A stretch of DNA of 64,000 nucleotides from Trichomonas vaginalis G3 (GCF_026262505.1 NC_067205.1:14446001-14510000), one strand, 5' to 3'. Positions 14,501 through 27,116 are shown, numbered from the stretch's first letter. Translations and numbers: made by a program. Notes: generated by a model from the letters alone, not told the origin.

Positions 14501-16230
14501 AACAGTGTGTATTGGAGATGCACAGTGTCTTAGGGATGCAAACAGCATGTTTATGAGATGCAAACATGTGTCTATGAAGAGATGCAAAAGTGTCTATGAA
14601 TGCAACAGTGTCTATGAGATGCAACAGTGTCTATGAGATGCAACAGTGTTTATGAGATAACAAACAGTGTTCTTAGCAGATTGCAACAGTTGACATGAGA
14701 TGCAACATGTGTGATGAGATGCACAGTGTCTATTGAGATGCAACAGCCAACACCCTGTTTATGAGATGCCAACAGTTTTTTATGAGATGCAACAGTGCTT
14801 TATGAGATGCAACAGTGTCTTATGAGATGCAAAATGATGAGATAGGCTATGAGATGCAAAAACATGTCTGTTTTGAGATGCAACAGTGTCTGTATATAGA
14901 GATGCAACAGATGTTCTATGAGATGCAACCAGCTTGTCTATGAGATGCAAACATAGTGCAAAGTGTCTGATGAGATGCAAACAGTGTCATTGAGGATTGC
15001 CAAAACAGCTGTCTATGAGATCGCAACAGTTGTCTATTGAGATGGCCAACAGTGTCTATGAGATGCAAACAGTGCTCTATGAGATGCAACAGTCGTCTAT
15101 GAGATGGCAACCAGTGTCTGACAGATGCAACAGTGTGTATCGAATGCACAGTGTCTGACAGATGCAACAGTGTGTATGAGATGCAACAGTGTCTAGAGAT
15201 GCCAACAGTATCTGAGAGATTGCAACAGTGTCTGACAGATGCAACAGTGTGTTATGAAATGCAACAGTGTCTATGAGGGATGCAACAGTGTCTGATCAGA
15301 TGCAAAATGTCTATGAGATGCAACCAGTGTCATGAGATGCAAGACAGTGTCGTATGAGATGCAACACTGTCTATGAGCATGCCAACAGTGTGTATGAATG
15401 CAACAGTAGTCTATGAGATGCAACAAGTGTTCTATGGAGATGCAAACAGTGGTGTCTGACAGATGCGATCAGTGTCTATGAGATGCAACAGTGTCTATTG
15501 AAGATGCAACAGTATCTGAGAGCAGGCAACTAGTATCTGACAGATGCCAAACAGTGTTTACTGAGTTGGCAACGAGTGTTATGAGATGCAAAGTCTGACA
15601 GATTGCAACAGTGTGGTTATTGAGATGCAACAACAGTGTCTATTGAGATGCAACAGTATCTGAGCAGATGCAAACAGTGTCTGAACAGATTGCAAAAGTG
15701 TTTATGAGTGCAACAAGTGTCTGACAGAATGCGAAGAGTGTGTTATGAAATCAACAGTGCTCTATGAGATGCAACAGATGTCTGACAGAATGCAAAATTG
15801 TCTATGAGAGCAACCAGTTTTATGAGATGCAACAGTGTCTATGAGATGCAAACCGTGTCTGACAGAGATGCATCAGTGTCTATGAGATGCAACAGGGGTC
15901 TATGAGATGCAACACCTGTCTGACAGATGCAAGACAGTGTCTATGAGATGCAACAGTGTCTATGAGATGCAAACCAGTGTGTAGTGATGATGGCAACACT
16001 GTCTATGAGCATGGCAACAGTGTGTATGCAGATGCAACAGTGTCTATCGAGATGCAACAGCTGTCTATGAGATGCAAACAGTGTCTATGAGATGCAAAAG
16101 TGTCTATGAGATGCCAAACAGTGTCTATGAATGCAACAGTGGTTGTAATGAGATGCAACAGTGTCTATGAGATGCACAGTGTCTATGAGACTGCAACAGT
16201 GTCTAACCAGATGCCAACAGTCGGTCTGAC
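5564..16230 (-). repeat. 19-bp satellite array, inverted right arm
   Basis: The 19-bp unit continues in the opposite orientation as GTGTCTATGAGATGCAACA for about 10.7 kb, roughly 500 copies. It carries the same variant blocks as the left arm (GTCTGACAGATGC, GTGTATGAGATGC, GTTTATGAGATGC). Indels of one or two bases are very common. Some patches, for example about 9,400-9,500 and 11,100-11,700, depart so far from the monomer that they look scrambled. The right end meets the inverted spacer. The short open frames here are by-products of the repeat. Confidence 0.95.
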
Positions 16231-16665
16231 AAATATCTTTCGCTATTGATTTCTAACCCTAATACATTTTTTCCGTTAAAAAAACTATTATTTAGATTGC
16301 ACATATTAAACACCCTTTTTACTCAATTTCCAATTAATGCCACAAAACCAAGATTTGAACATCAGATTTAAATCTTCCATCAAGCTGCTTTCCAAATTCC
16401 GCTGTCAAAACTTGAATATCCAATTAATTAATGATATTCAGATATTGCGGAGATAATCTTTAGGAAGAAGAAAATTTAGGTTTGTAAAATCATATAAAAA
16501 TGTAGTTAGAGAGCAAAAAATTATGTTTGCAGTGGATTTCCATGTCGTAGTTGGATCTAGATGTTTGAGTGGCTTTAGATGTGATGAGTGGTTTTCAAAT
16601 GTTCAGTGTGGATCAAGATGCTCTCGGGAATAAAATAAGTCGTTAGGTTAATATAAGTTTGATAT
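16231..16665 (-). other. Unique spacer between satellites, inverted copy
   Basis: This is the reverse complement of 2,878-3,289. Shared landmarks include the TTTTTTCCGTTAAAAAAACT stretch, the AACCAAGATTTGA stretch and the CCACTCA-type phrases, which appear here as TTTGAGTGGCTTTAGATG. It is slightly longer than its partner because of small insertions. Together with its partner it proves that the two arms are inverted copies rather than two unrelated arrays of the same satellites. Confidence 0.85.
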
Positions 16666-19600
16666 TAATGTAAGTATAACTTAAAAATGTAAGGTCTCGG
16701 ACGAAAAGTGAAGTATGACTTGAAATGTAAGGTCTCGGACGAAAGTAAAGTTATGACTGTGAAGGTAAGTTCTCCGGACGGAAAGTAAGTATGACGTTGA
16801 AATCTAAGTCTCGGACCGAAAGTAAGTATCAACTTGAAATCTAAGTCTCGGACGAAAAGTAAGTATGGACTTGAAATTCTTAAGCTCTCGGACGAAATAA
16901 GTATGACTTGAAATCTAAGTCTCGCGACGAAAGTAAGTAGTGACTTGAAAATTCTAAGTCTCGGACGAAAGTAAGGTATTGACTTGAAATCTAAGTCTTG
17001 CGACTAAAGTAAGTATGACTTGAAATGGTAAGTCTCATGGACGAAAGTAAGTATGACTTGAAATCTAAGTCTCGGACGAAAGTAAGTATGACTTTGAATG
17101 TAAGTCTCCTGACGAAAAGTAAGTATGACTGAAATGTAAGCTCGGACGAAAAAGTAAGTATGATTGAAATCTAGAGTCTCGGACGAAATAAGTATGACTT
17201 GAAATCTATCTCGGACGAAAGTAAGTATGACTTGAAATCTAAGTCTCGCGTACGAAAGTAAGTGACCTGACTTAAAATCTAATCTCGGATCGAAAGTAGA
17301 CGTATGACTTGCAATCTAATTCTCGGACGAAAGTAAGTATGACTTGAAAATCAAGTCTCGAGACCGATAAGTAAGTATGACTTGAAATCAAGTCTCGGAC
17401 GAAAGTAAGTATGATTGAAATCTAAGTCTCGGACGAAAGTAAGTATGACTTGAAATCTAAGTCTCGGACGAAAGTAAGTATGACTTGAAAATCTAAGTCT
17501 CGGACGAAAGTAAGTATGACTTGAAATGTAAGTCTCGCGACGAAAGTAAGTATGACTTGAAATCTAAGTCTGCCCGACGAAAGTAAGTAATGACTTGAAA
17601 TCTAAGTCTCGGACGAAGTAAGATATGACTGAAATCTAAGTTCGGACGGAACAGTAAAGTATGATTATTAAAAGGGTAATTCGGACGAAGAGTAATTATG
17701 ACTTGAAATGTAAAGTCTCGACGAAAGTAGCATTGACTTGAAATGTAAGTCTCGGAACAAAGTAAGTCTGACTTTGAAATCTAAGGTCTCGCGACGGAAA
17801 GTAGTATGACTTGAAATGTAAGTCTCGGACGAATAGATAGAGTTAGTACTGGACTTTGAAATGTAAGGTCTCGGACGAAAGTAGTTATGACTAGAAAGGT
17901 AATCTGACTTGAAAGGTAAGTTCTGACTTTGAAATGTAAGTCTCGCGAACGAAGAAATAAGTCATTCGAAAGTCGAATGCTCGGCAGATGTCATAAGTCT
18001 TAAGAGTGCTCCCTCGACAGCCACCGAGACAGCGCACCGACAAGCCTCAGAAGATATCGAACAACGTCCACGAAGCACTCACCCGAAGAGTAAGGTAGAT
18101 GATCAATTCGACGAAAGTAAGTATGATTTTTAAAAGGTAAGTCTCGGGACGAAGTAAGTATGACTTGAAAATTAAGTCTCGGACGAAAGTAATAGATACA
18201 ATCGCAGAACCTTAGAGTGAAAGATATCTTATATGAAATTACCGCACGAATAACGTTCCACATTATGACACGTAACAATACGGAGAGTCGAAGCAGGGTC
18301 TAAAGGCTCAAAAGCTCGACGAAAGTAGTGGACTTGAAATTAAGTCTCACGGAAAGTAAAGTATTACTTGAAACGCTTGACTTAATGTAGTCGATTTTGA
18401 TCTCACTCGCGACGAAAGTAAGTATGACTTGGAAATCAAGTCGCGGACGAAAGTAAGTATGACTTGAAATCTAAGTCTCGGACGAAAGTAAGTACTGACT
18501 GAAATGTAAGTTTCGGACGAAAGTAAGTATGACTTGAAATCTAATCTCGGAACGAAAGTAAGTATGACTTGAAATCTAAGTCTCGCGACGAAAGTAGTAT
18601 GACTGAATGTAAGTCTCGGACGAAAGTAAGTACGTGTAAGCTCGAAAGAAGTATGACTGAAGGTATCGCGAAGTGTATGACGAAATGAGTTGCAGTAGTA
18701 TGCTTTGACACAATCTCGCTATCTGATGAATCTAATCTGCACGAAAGTAAGTATGACTTGAAATCTAGTCTCGGACGGAAGCTAAGTATACTTGAAGGAT
18801 AAGTCTCGGCACGAAAGTAAGTCTGACTTTGAAATTGGTAAGTCTGCTGGACGAAAAGTATGACTTGAATCCTAAGTCTCGGACGAAATAAGTATGACTG
18901 AAATCTAAGTTCTCGGACGAAGTAAGTATGGACTTTGAAATCTAAGTCCTGCGACGAATAAGTAAGTATGCACTTGAATCTAAGTCCGGCACGAGAACGA
19001 AAAAGTATTGACTTGAAATCTAACGTCTCCGGACGAAAATAGTAGACTTGAAACTCTAAGTCTCGACGAAAGTAAGTATGAGCTTGAAATCTAAGTCTCG
19101 GACGAAAGTAAGTATGACTTGAAATCTAAAGTCTCGGACGAAAGTAAGGTATGACTTGAAATCTAAGTCTCGACGAAAGATAAGTATCGACTTGAAATGT
19201 AAGTCTCGGACGGAAAGTAAGAGTAGTGACTTGAATCTAAGTCTCGAGACAAAGTAAGTTATGACTTGAAATGTAAGTCTGCGACGAGAAATAAGTGATG
19301 ACTTGAAATTGTAAGTCTCGGACGGAAATAAGTATGACTTGAAATCTAAGTCTGAAATGACAAGTAAAGATGTTGAAGGTCCGGTGATACGTTTGAGAAG
19401 TACAAGCTAGCCTACTAAGAATCTAAGCTCGAGAAAGTGATAAGAATACGGAACGCCAAAATCTAACAGCAAGATCTCGACGAACGAGTTACAGTCGATG
19501 ACTTCGAAACTGGTAAGTCTCGGACGAAAGTAAGTCAATGGACTTGAAAGGTAAGTCTGCGACGAAGTTAAGTATGACTTGAAAGGTATAAGCTCTCGGA

Positions 19601-20990
19601 CAAAAGTAAGTATGGACTTGCAAAGTCTAAGTCTCGGACGAAAGTAAGGTATGATTTTTAAAGTAAGTTTCGGGACGAACAGTAAGTCGATGGACTGAAA
19701 ATCTAAGTCATCGGACGAAAGCAGTAAGATATGAGCTTGAAATCTAAGTCTCGTACGAAATAGTAAGTTGAGCTATGACAACTAATCATCACGAACAGTA
19801 AGTATGCTTGAAAATGTAAAGTCGGACGAAAGTAAGCTATGACTTGAAATCTAAGTTCGGACGAAAGTAAGTATGACTTGAAATGTAAGTTTCTCGGCCG
19901 ACAGAAAAGTAAAGTATGATTTTAAAGGACTGAAGTATCTCGGAACTACGAAGTAAGTATGACTGATAATGTAAGTTCTCGTGAACGAAAGTAATGTCTG
20001 GACTTGAATCTAAGTCTCGCGACAGAAAGTAGAGTATGACTTGAAATCTACAGTCTCGGCGACGAAAGTAAGTCATGACTGAAATGTTAAGTCTCGGACG
20101 AAAGTAAGTATGACTTGAAATCGTAAGTCGCGGACGAAAGTAAGTAGGACTAGAAAGTAAGGTCTGACTTGAAGGTAAGTCTGACTTGAAATGTAAGTCT
20201 CGGACCGAAAGTAAGTATGACTGAAATCTAAAGTCTCGGACGAAAAGTAAGTATGACTTGAAATTCTAAGCTCTCGGGACGAAAGTAAAGTTATGACTTG
20301 AAAAATTCTAGAGTCTTCGGACGAAAGTAAGTTATGATTTAAAGGTAAGTCTCGACGACAAGTAAGTATTGACTTGAAATGTAGGTCTCGGGACGAAAGT
20401 AAGATGAACTGGAAAGGTAAGTCTGCACTTGAAATGCTAAAGTCTGACTTGAAATCTAAGTTCGACGAAATGAGTAAGTATGACTGAAATCTTAAGTCTC
20501 GGACGAAAGTAAGTATGGACTTGAAATTAAGTTCGGGACGAAAGTTAAAGTATGACTTGAAATTCTAAATGTCTGCGGACGAAAGTAAGTATGACTGAAA
20601 AGGTAAGTCTTGCGCTAAAGTAAAGTTATGACGTTGAAATCTAAGTCTCGGACGAAAGTAAAGTCTGGACTTGAAAGGTAAGTGCTCGGACGAAGTAAGT
20701 TATGACTTTTGAAATCTAATCTGCCGACGAAAGGTAAGTATGACTTGAAAATGTAAGTCTCCGGGACGAAAGTAAGTATGACTGGAAAATCAAAAGTCCT
20801 CCCCGGCACGAAAGTAAGTTAGACTTGAAATCTAAGTCCTCGACGAAAGTATAGTATGACTGTGAAATCTAAAGTCTCGGACGAAAGTAAGTATGACTTG
20901 AAATCTAAAGTCTCGCGACGATAAGTTAAATATGGACTTGAAATGTAATCTCGGACGGAAGAGTAAGTATGTTTTAAAGGTAAGTCTGTT
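16666..20990 (-). repeat. 35-bp satellite array, inverted right arm
   Basis: Copies of the 35-bp monomer in reverse complement (GACTTGAAATCTAAGTCTCG then GACGAAAGTAAGTAT), roughly 120 units. Small indels are frequent. Three or more patches (about 17,960-18,110, 18,190-18,330 and 19,355-19,500) lose the repeat altogether and then resume it. The monomer variants match those of the left array. This arm is longer than the left one because the left array is cut by the window edge. Confidence 0.95.
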
Positions 20991-21240
20991 TCTAAATTGT
21001 AAGTTCTAGACTAAAGCTACAGTCTAATTTTAAATATAAGAGTCTGATATTAAGATAAGTTTGTAACTAAAATTATAGTCTTATTTCCAATAAGCAAATT
21101 TAATTTGCTATAATAAGTCTGCGATCTAGGAGTAAGCCTTAGTCTACCAGCTATTCTGTGTCTAAAAAATAAGTTTCCCAACCGCGAAACCATAGTAAGT
21201 TCGGACATAGAGTTATGTCTGTAATTCGCAATCATCATCT
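20991..21240 (-). repeat. Decayed edge of the 35-bp satellite
   Basis: Beyond the last clear monomer, phrases such as AAGTCT, TAAGTTC and GTCTAATTTTAAAT recur at irregular spacing and fade into unique DNA. This is what is expected at the true edge of a satellite array, where homogenisation is weak. It indicates that the outer end of the right arm is a real genomic boundary. Confidence 0.6.
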
Positions 21241-22564
21241 ATTCTTTCAATGGTATCCCCGCCAAAAAAATTTATCGTCTATTTTTATCATTACCATAGT
21301 TTTATTCAATCTGCGTTCTACTAAAAAACCTTTATATTGGTGAATTTCTTTTGTTTAACCCTATTTCTTCATGTGAATCCTTATTGTATAAACTCTAAAA
21401 GCTTCAATTTCCGTCTCGAACAAAAAGCTTGAAAACATTTGTATTCGAACGAGTTAAAGAGCTCTAAATTTATTCTAAATTTTCCAAAAAAAATTAGATT
21501 TTCGTTTTTTTCGCTTTCAAAAATTTGTTTTAAGGGTGCCCTTTATAACGATAATGTAAACATCACAAAATAAGCCTTATTTAGAACTCGACATGAATGG
21601 ATGATCCAGTTCTAGTTCGCAATATAATAGCCTTAAAAAGTCTTTCTGAGGGTGGTCTCATCGTCTATGAGGGCCACCCGTTAAGTTTTAAAATTTGTAA
21701 TTCAAAATTTTTTTTGGAAAGGATTTACGATTTTTTAATAAACTGCGAATGAGTTTTTATTTTACATACTCTATTGATAAATCATATTGTTTGTCGAGAA
21801 TATAACTTGTTTTTTTAAAAAACTTATTATGCAAAAGTGTTTATAGAATTCTAGAAGGTTATAGCTGGCCATAATTTTGAAGTATACTATCAAATATTAA
21901 GAAAATTTTACAGTTTTTTAGGTTTTATTTAGATCGTACGTTAGTTTTAGATGGCTTCCGTCGCAAAAACAAAAGCATGTCTGTTAAGGTTATGTTAACG
22001 ATGCGTATTGTTCGGTAATAAATAGATCAACGAACGCCCAGTGTACTGCTCACGATTTTTGTTATCTTCATACTCAAAATACAACAAATACAAATAGATT
22101 TATTACGCAAAAAACGGTATTAAACAAATGATATATTTATTCTAGACAAGTTGACGAATCAGTGGTAGCGCAACTGTAATCGCTTTAGAGAACAGTTCTT
22201 CCAAACACCTGACTCAGTTCAGTGAAAGATTTAAGAAGAACTCTTACTCGACCTGAACTACCTACGCTTTGCACTTGAACAATTCCCAACGAGTTACTAT
22301 AAGCGTTTGCAAGTTTGTAAAAATGTAGTATGCAATACGTTGGGGAAAAAATAGATATATACGAAAAACTACTACAGATCTAGCAACTTAGTCTTTAAGT
22401 GTAATGTATTTTTTGCTACAAAGAGCTCATAACGAAGCTCAAATTTTGCAATTGATTGTCAAAACTAGCTAGTTGTTGGAAATCAAATAGCGTTGTTGAC
22501 TTTGTATACATCACAATTCTGTGGTATCAGAGCTGTACTGCTGCAGGACTAATTCAAACTAAAC
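21241..22564. other. AT-rich intergenic DNA
   Basis: No convincing gene or RNA was seen. A short hairpin with GGGTGG/CCACCC and CTCAT/ATGAG arms lies near 21,650-21,680. A TTAAGGGTGCCC phrase at about 21,534 resembles the ends of the TTAA-flanked elements seen later, but no matching partner end was found. Confidence 0.6.
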
Positions 22565-22919
22565 ATGAGCAAGAGTTGGGATTCTATTCTCTGGGGTCGC
22601 AGGCTCGTCCCAAAGTTTCAAGCCGCTACAGGTTTGGATCAACCTAAAGAACTTTGGAATTCAGTTATTACGCTAAATTTCTCAAGATGAACTTGAGAGC
22701 AGCGCAGTTATAACGAAAGTCTCTGATGGAAAGGCAATGATTTCTTCATGGAATGATCTAACGTTTAGCTTGAAATCAAGAAAAGAGCACTATTGTTTGA
22801 TATTTACTTTCCATCGATTGGTTGCACAACACAGCAGGGAGGGATTGGTGGGTTGGGGAAAATTCGCTGAGCACTTAGTTGTCGCGGATTGTTCGTCAAA
22901 TAGGTTTCCTTTCCTATAA
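22565..22919 (+). pseudogene. Broken small host gene, unrecognised
   Basis: A reading frame opens with ATG at 22,565 (MSKSWDSILWGRRLVPKF...) and stops near 22,686. A second frame then continues with protein-like sequence (VSDGKAMISSWNDLTFSLKS) to a TAA at 22,917-22,919. The codon usage is host-like and the two halves abut, so one gene of about 115 codons interrupted by a frameshift is the simplest reading; a sequencing indel would look the same. The family was not recognised. The VSDGKAM...W.D.TFSL phrase is vaguely reminiscent of a beta-propeller or BTB-associated leader, but that is not enough for a call. There is no visible initiator octamer just upstream. Confidence 0.4.
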
Positions 22920-23049
22920 AGAAATGACACTTTTTGTCTGGCGGTCTTATTGAAGCTTCAGAAAAATTGAGAGTTAACGCAATTAATTTTGGGCGCCAAA
23001 ATAGATTTCTCTTAATTTATTAAATTTAATATAGCACATCCATAAGTTA

Positions 23050-24840
23050 TGCCTATTTTTTCTATTTATTTTGTTCTAAAATTCTAAATATTTTTTTTTT
23101 TTCATAAATAAAATATGTGTCTAGTCTCATTTACATAACAACATGCCTTAGAATAGTTTTTTCTTTTTGTCACTTAAATTAAGAATAAAAAGATAATTTA
23201 AATTGAATATTTGCGAGTTATTCTCACTAATGCCTGTTCCTCTTTTATTAGGTAGACAACAAAAATAGCCTTGGACTCCCATTATCAGATTTTTGATTGG
23301 TTGCGCTATATAATGAGCTGGGATTGATAGACGAAAACCCAGTGAGAAAATTTTTGACGCCGATTCAGAGAGTCCTATCATTCATCGAATCATTGGTAAA
23401 GTATCCTACAACGATATTTTAAAAACATAATTCTAATTTAATTACCTGTTTATTATACGAATATTGCAATTTTTGCCTTCTAAATTCCGGTAAGAATTTG
23501 CCTACATTGAGAAAACGAATTAATTTTTGTAATATAGAGTGTGTGTGAAAGAAATATTATATCATATGCGAAGTGATTTGTGGAAAAAATTTTTCATGGG
23601 CGATTAGAAAATTTGACATCGGCATTTTACGACAAATGAGAATATTATTAGGCATATTATGGAAGTAATAAAATTTCTCCATGACGAATGAATGTACGAT
23701 TTAATTCAAATACAAATAATTGACAGGCTTCACAGTTATTGAAAATATGACCAATCATTGAAGAAAATTTGATATGAGAAAAAATCAGTTCATTTCATCC
23801 ATTGGCGTTTCAATACAAGCTCACTTGTCTCGTTCAACTCAAAGGACATCTTCGCCAAAGCAGTTAACGGCGGCTACGCTATCCCCGGCTACACTTATCA
23901 CCTCGAACAACTTCAGCCATCATCACGCCTCCGTCAAGACAGAATCCCCAGTTATTTCTTCAGTTCTGCTGGTCTCGCAAGTTACGCCAACCAGACAATG
24001 CACTCGTTACATGGCTCAGGCGTGCTGCAGAATTTGCTAAGGAAATCCACCCAGAGCACTAAGCTCATCCCAATCGTTCCACCTTGATCAGCGGTGACTC
24101 CTTCGAACTCTGCAAGTGCCTGCATTGATTCTTGGCTTCTCATCAGTATGATCGATGGTTCCCACCATCCATAAGCGAGAACGTCGCCCCTTCTTACAAA
24201 GAAGGTTGTTGATACGCTCACTCCCGCCCAGACTACGTCACAGTCGAAGGGCGAACTCGGCGTTACTCGCTGGTGTTGAATGATTTGATTGTCAAGGGCT
24301 GAAAAGCACACATACACACGCCCAGAATGAAGTTCAGGACTTTCGTTTCCAAGAAGGTGTTGACTCACTTGCTATTGCTATCGGCCACATCCACGGTGCA
24401 TACAAGTTCCACCAGGCACAAAGGCCGAAATCCGCCTCGACATCCTCCACGAGATCGAGAAGAAGCTCCCAGGCTTCCCAATTCGTCTTCCACGGCTCAT
24501 CCTCGTCCACTCCACAAGACGTACGTCGAGATGGTCAACAAGTACGGCGGCCACATGCCAGAAGCCGTCGGCATCCCAGAGCACCAATCCGGTGAAGCCT
24601 CCAAGTCTCGTCTGGCAAGATCAACATCGACAGTGATGGCCGTATGGTCATGACCGCACCATCCGCCGCCTCTTTGTTGACCACCAGACTGGTCGACCCA
24701 CGCCAGTACCTTGGTGAAGCCCGCACAAAGCTTACCGAGATGTACATGCGCAAGGACCAAGAGTTCTTGGCTGCGCAGGCCATGCTTTCGACTAAATAAT
24801 ATTCTATCTCGATTCTTGTTTTAAATATATTAAATTTTTT
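23050..24840 (+). repeat. Segmental duplicate of the aldolase locus, left copy
   Basis: About 1.8 kb matches 52,422-54,190 from some 700 bases before the aldolase start to just past its stop. Both copies share the long 5' non-coding stretch, including TTTTGTTCTAAAATTCTAAA, GGAATTAGGTAGACAACAAA-type sequence and GATTGATAGACGAAAACCC. The copies differ mainly by one- and two-base indels, with rather few substitutions. Both lie on the same strand and flank the Maverick. Indel-only divergence is unusual for an old duplicate and points to low consensus quality or a false duplication. Confidence 0.9.
23801..24795 (+). pseudogene. Indel-ridden copy of class II fructose-bisphosphate aldolase
   Basis: This copy aligns from end to end with the intact gene at 53,165-54,151 and has the same stop region (GACTAAATAATATTC). 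The start context reads ATTGG instead of ATGG. More than a dozen small indels scatter the protein over all three frames: recognisable pieces such as the KYGGHMPEAVGIP segment survive, but no long frame does. As sequenced it cannot make enzyme. Because the changes are nearly all indels, two explanations compete: a dead tandem duplicate, or the same gene read from uncorrected long reads. Confidence 0.85.
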
Positions 24841-27053
24841 CTTATTTATATTATGAAATTCTTCTTTTTTGCTAAAAAGATTATTCCAATCCACCACAAT
24901 AAAAACGCGCATATTAAACATCAATTACTTGCACATTTGAAGCTATCACTATGTTATTGTTTATTATAATCGGAAGGTGTTTATATCTGTTAATAGAAAT
25001 TTATGAACCTAATTTTTCACTCAATTTCTCAGGTGAAGTAGAATCCATCGCTATCATAATATGTGTATTAATACTATCTTAGTTTGGCAAAGCCATATAT
25101 TCATATAAATTTCGATTTTCATTATTAATATTTTTTCATTTTTTGGTTTTCTAGTTGCAATTCAACATACAAGATTAGTGTATTCTTATAGCCAATTAAA
25201 ATTTACGGTTTTAAATTTCTGACGAAGTATAGAATTCCAATTAAAACATTACACTTTTATAACTATGCAGATGTTAGTAACAATTGGAACTGGCCAAATT
25301 ATTACAGTCATTTGTCCATTTATATCAAATTTATCACATTTACGCGTCCCAATTTCCTTTAGGGTTCAATTTTATATAGATACATCGCTAGCTACATGAT
25401 ATTTTATCTAAATATGGGTATTGATTTAAAACCAGATATTTTTCATTCGCAAAATTGAATTTAAAAATTCGGATATCGTATAATCGATAAGACGACAAGA
25501 TTTTCATCTTTGAGATCTCGTAAACTAATCATAGTATTATTTCTTCAACGATCATAATTTTATTGTGACTCAAAAATTCAATTATAATTCAAATTTTTAT
25601 GTTTACTCCTGACTTTTGAAGATCTCGTACAAACATCTAATGTGAATTAATTTATCGCGATCCAAAATATGTTGAAAACTTTACAAAATTGTTTTGAATC
25701 ATATTTTACATTTACATCATTATCACTTTTATTTTTCTAATGATGACTGGAAAATAGCATATCCATCCTCATCCAGGCCAATCAAATTCACTCAAAAACA
25801 TAAGTTGAACAAGCAGCACCAACACACCCCATTAAAGGCTCATGCCACAACAACGCCCGAGCCTATTACACAATTTCACAACCCTCTTGATTAAAACATC
25901 AACAAGATCACGACAACAAAAAAAAACCTACTCACACAACATATTCGTCGCAGCCAACTCAGCTAATTCTACTTACCATTCCGACAAAAGGCAAACAACC
26001 CAATGACTACCAACAAGTGATTCACCATCAACTATTGACTGACCGATTCAGCTCTAGTATTCTTCACTTTAGCGCTCTTCGATATCTATCGCCCCATCAC
26101 AATCTTCAGCCTATCTTTTCATATTGCCTACGACATAGCTACTTTACGTTAGTTATGGATTTATATTTGCTACGATAATTAAGATTTTCATTTGCCTCAT
26201 CTTTTCATGCTATTATTATCACCTTTCTTCTTTACCAACCACTTTATTTATGGCAAAATTATAAAACAACGGTGAATAACAAATTCCTAGATTTCTTCAT
26301 ATCTGTAGAGAATGATATTGATTAGTAAGTAATTAGGATCGTTCTTTAATTTATTCCTTAATTTTTTATTAAGTGACAATCGATCCATTTTAAACCGTAC
26401 TTAACTTGATAATGTGAAGTAAGGAAACGGCGTTCTATTAATAATTATTTACTCTGATTTTTTTTTCACATATATTATATTTATCTTATACATTTGCGAT
26501 ATGAACATAAGGAAAACGTACTTCTGAACATAACTGTGAAATCTTTTCTATTTTCGATATTTGAAAGATTCAATAAAATAATGGATGTTATGTCTATACA
26601 TTCAGTCAAGCCAGATTTCACTTACATCTTTCCACAGTAGCTCATAAAATTGGCACCGCCACCTAATATGATTTTACTAAGAGAAATAGTATATTCTCCA
26701 AGCTTTTGAAATATTTCATTTGAAATACTTTAATTTTTAATGATTTTTACGTCCCGACTCGAATTGCTACAGTTGTTATCAATGCCATGCGGGACAATAT
26801 TAATTAACTCTGGAAATGTTGATCCAAAGAAAGTACCTATTTCTTCTCCACAATAATACACGTTGTCTTAGGTATCTCCAAATGCTCAAAAAAAATACTA
26901 AACCATTCAATTCCTTTTATTCTTATTATTTACAATTTTTTCAAGAAAGCGATCTTTATGAATAAGAAAGTCAAACAAATTTTTTCATGCATTAATGAGT
27001 GCTTAATTCATCCTGCCACTTGATCTAATTGAAGAAAAAAAAAAAAAAAGAAG
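24841..27053. other. AT-rich intergenic stretch before the Maverick
   Basis: About 2.2 kb with no supported gene. From about 25,740 to 26,130 the + strand is strikingly poor in G and rich in C and A, with two short open stretches (around 25,694-25,894 and 26,010-26,170) of low-complexity His/Thr/Gln-rich peptide. This could be the remnant of a coding or repeat-derived sequence. The end next to the Maverick is a run of about 16 As followed by GAAG. Confidence 0.5.
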
Positions 27054-27116
27054 GGTAGTGGGTGGCCTCCAGGAGCACTTCGTGCCCTTTCTAAGCCGCT
27101 GAGATGTTTAGTATAA
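27054..27116 (+). repeat. Left terminal inverted repeat of the Maverick
   Basis: Begins GGTAGTGGG and continues through CTCCAGG, GCACTTCGTGCCC and GATGTTTAGTATAA. The reverse complement of 51,800-51,855 has the same blocks in the same order with a few differences. The GCACTTCGTGC core is itself a small palindrome. Polintons characteristically end in such inverted repeats. Confidence 0.85.

Noticed and set aside
3402-15167. Many open frames of 60-140 codons with Cys/His- or Met/Gln-rich repeats in the 19-bp satellite
   Set aside because: They follow directly from a 19-base monomer with few stops in several frames, occur on both strands and change frame at each indel. No start context or conserved protein pattern.
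1-16230. CRISPR array
   Set aside because: The repeats are head to tail with no unique spacers, the units vary, and the DNA is eukaryotic.
18000-20809. Arg/Phe-rich open frames in the inverted 35-bp array
   Set aside because: Frames through repeat and scrambled patches; no protein family and no consistent frame between monomers.
21534-21680. A third TTAA-flanked element beginning TTAAGGGTGCCC
   Set aside because: The best partner (GGGCCACCCGTTAA) matches poorly and would make an element of only about 145 bases without a TTAA pair in register.
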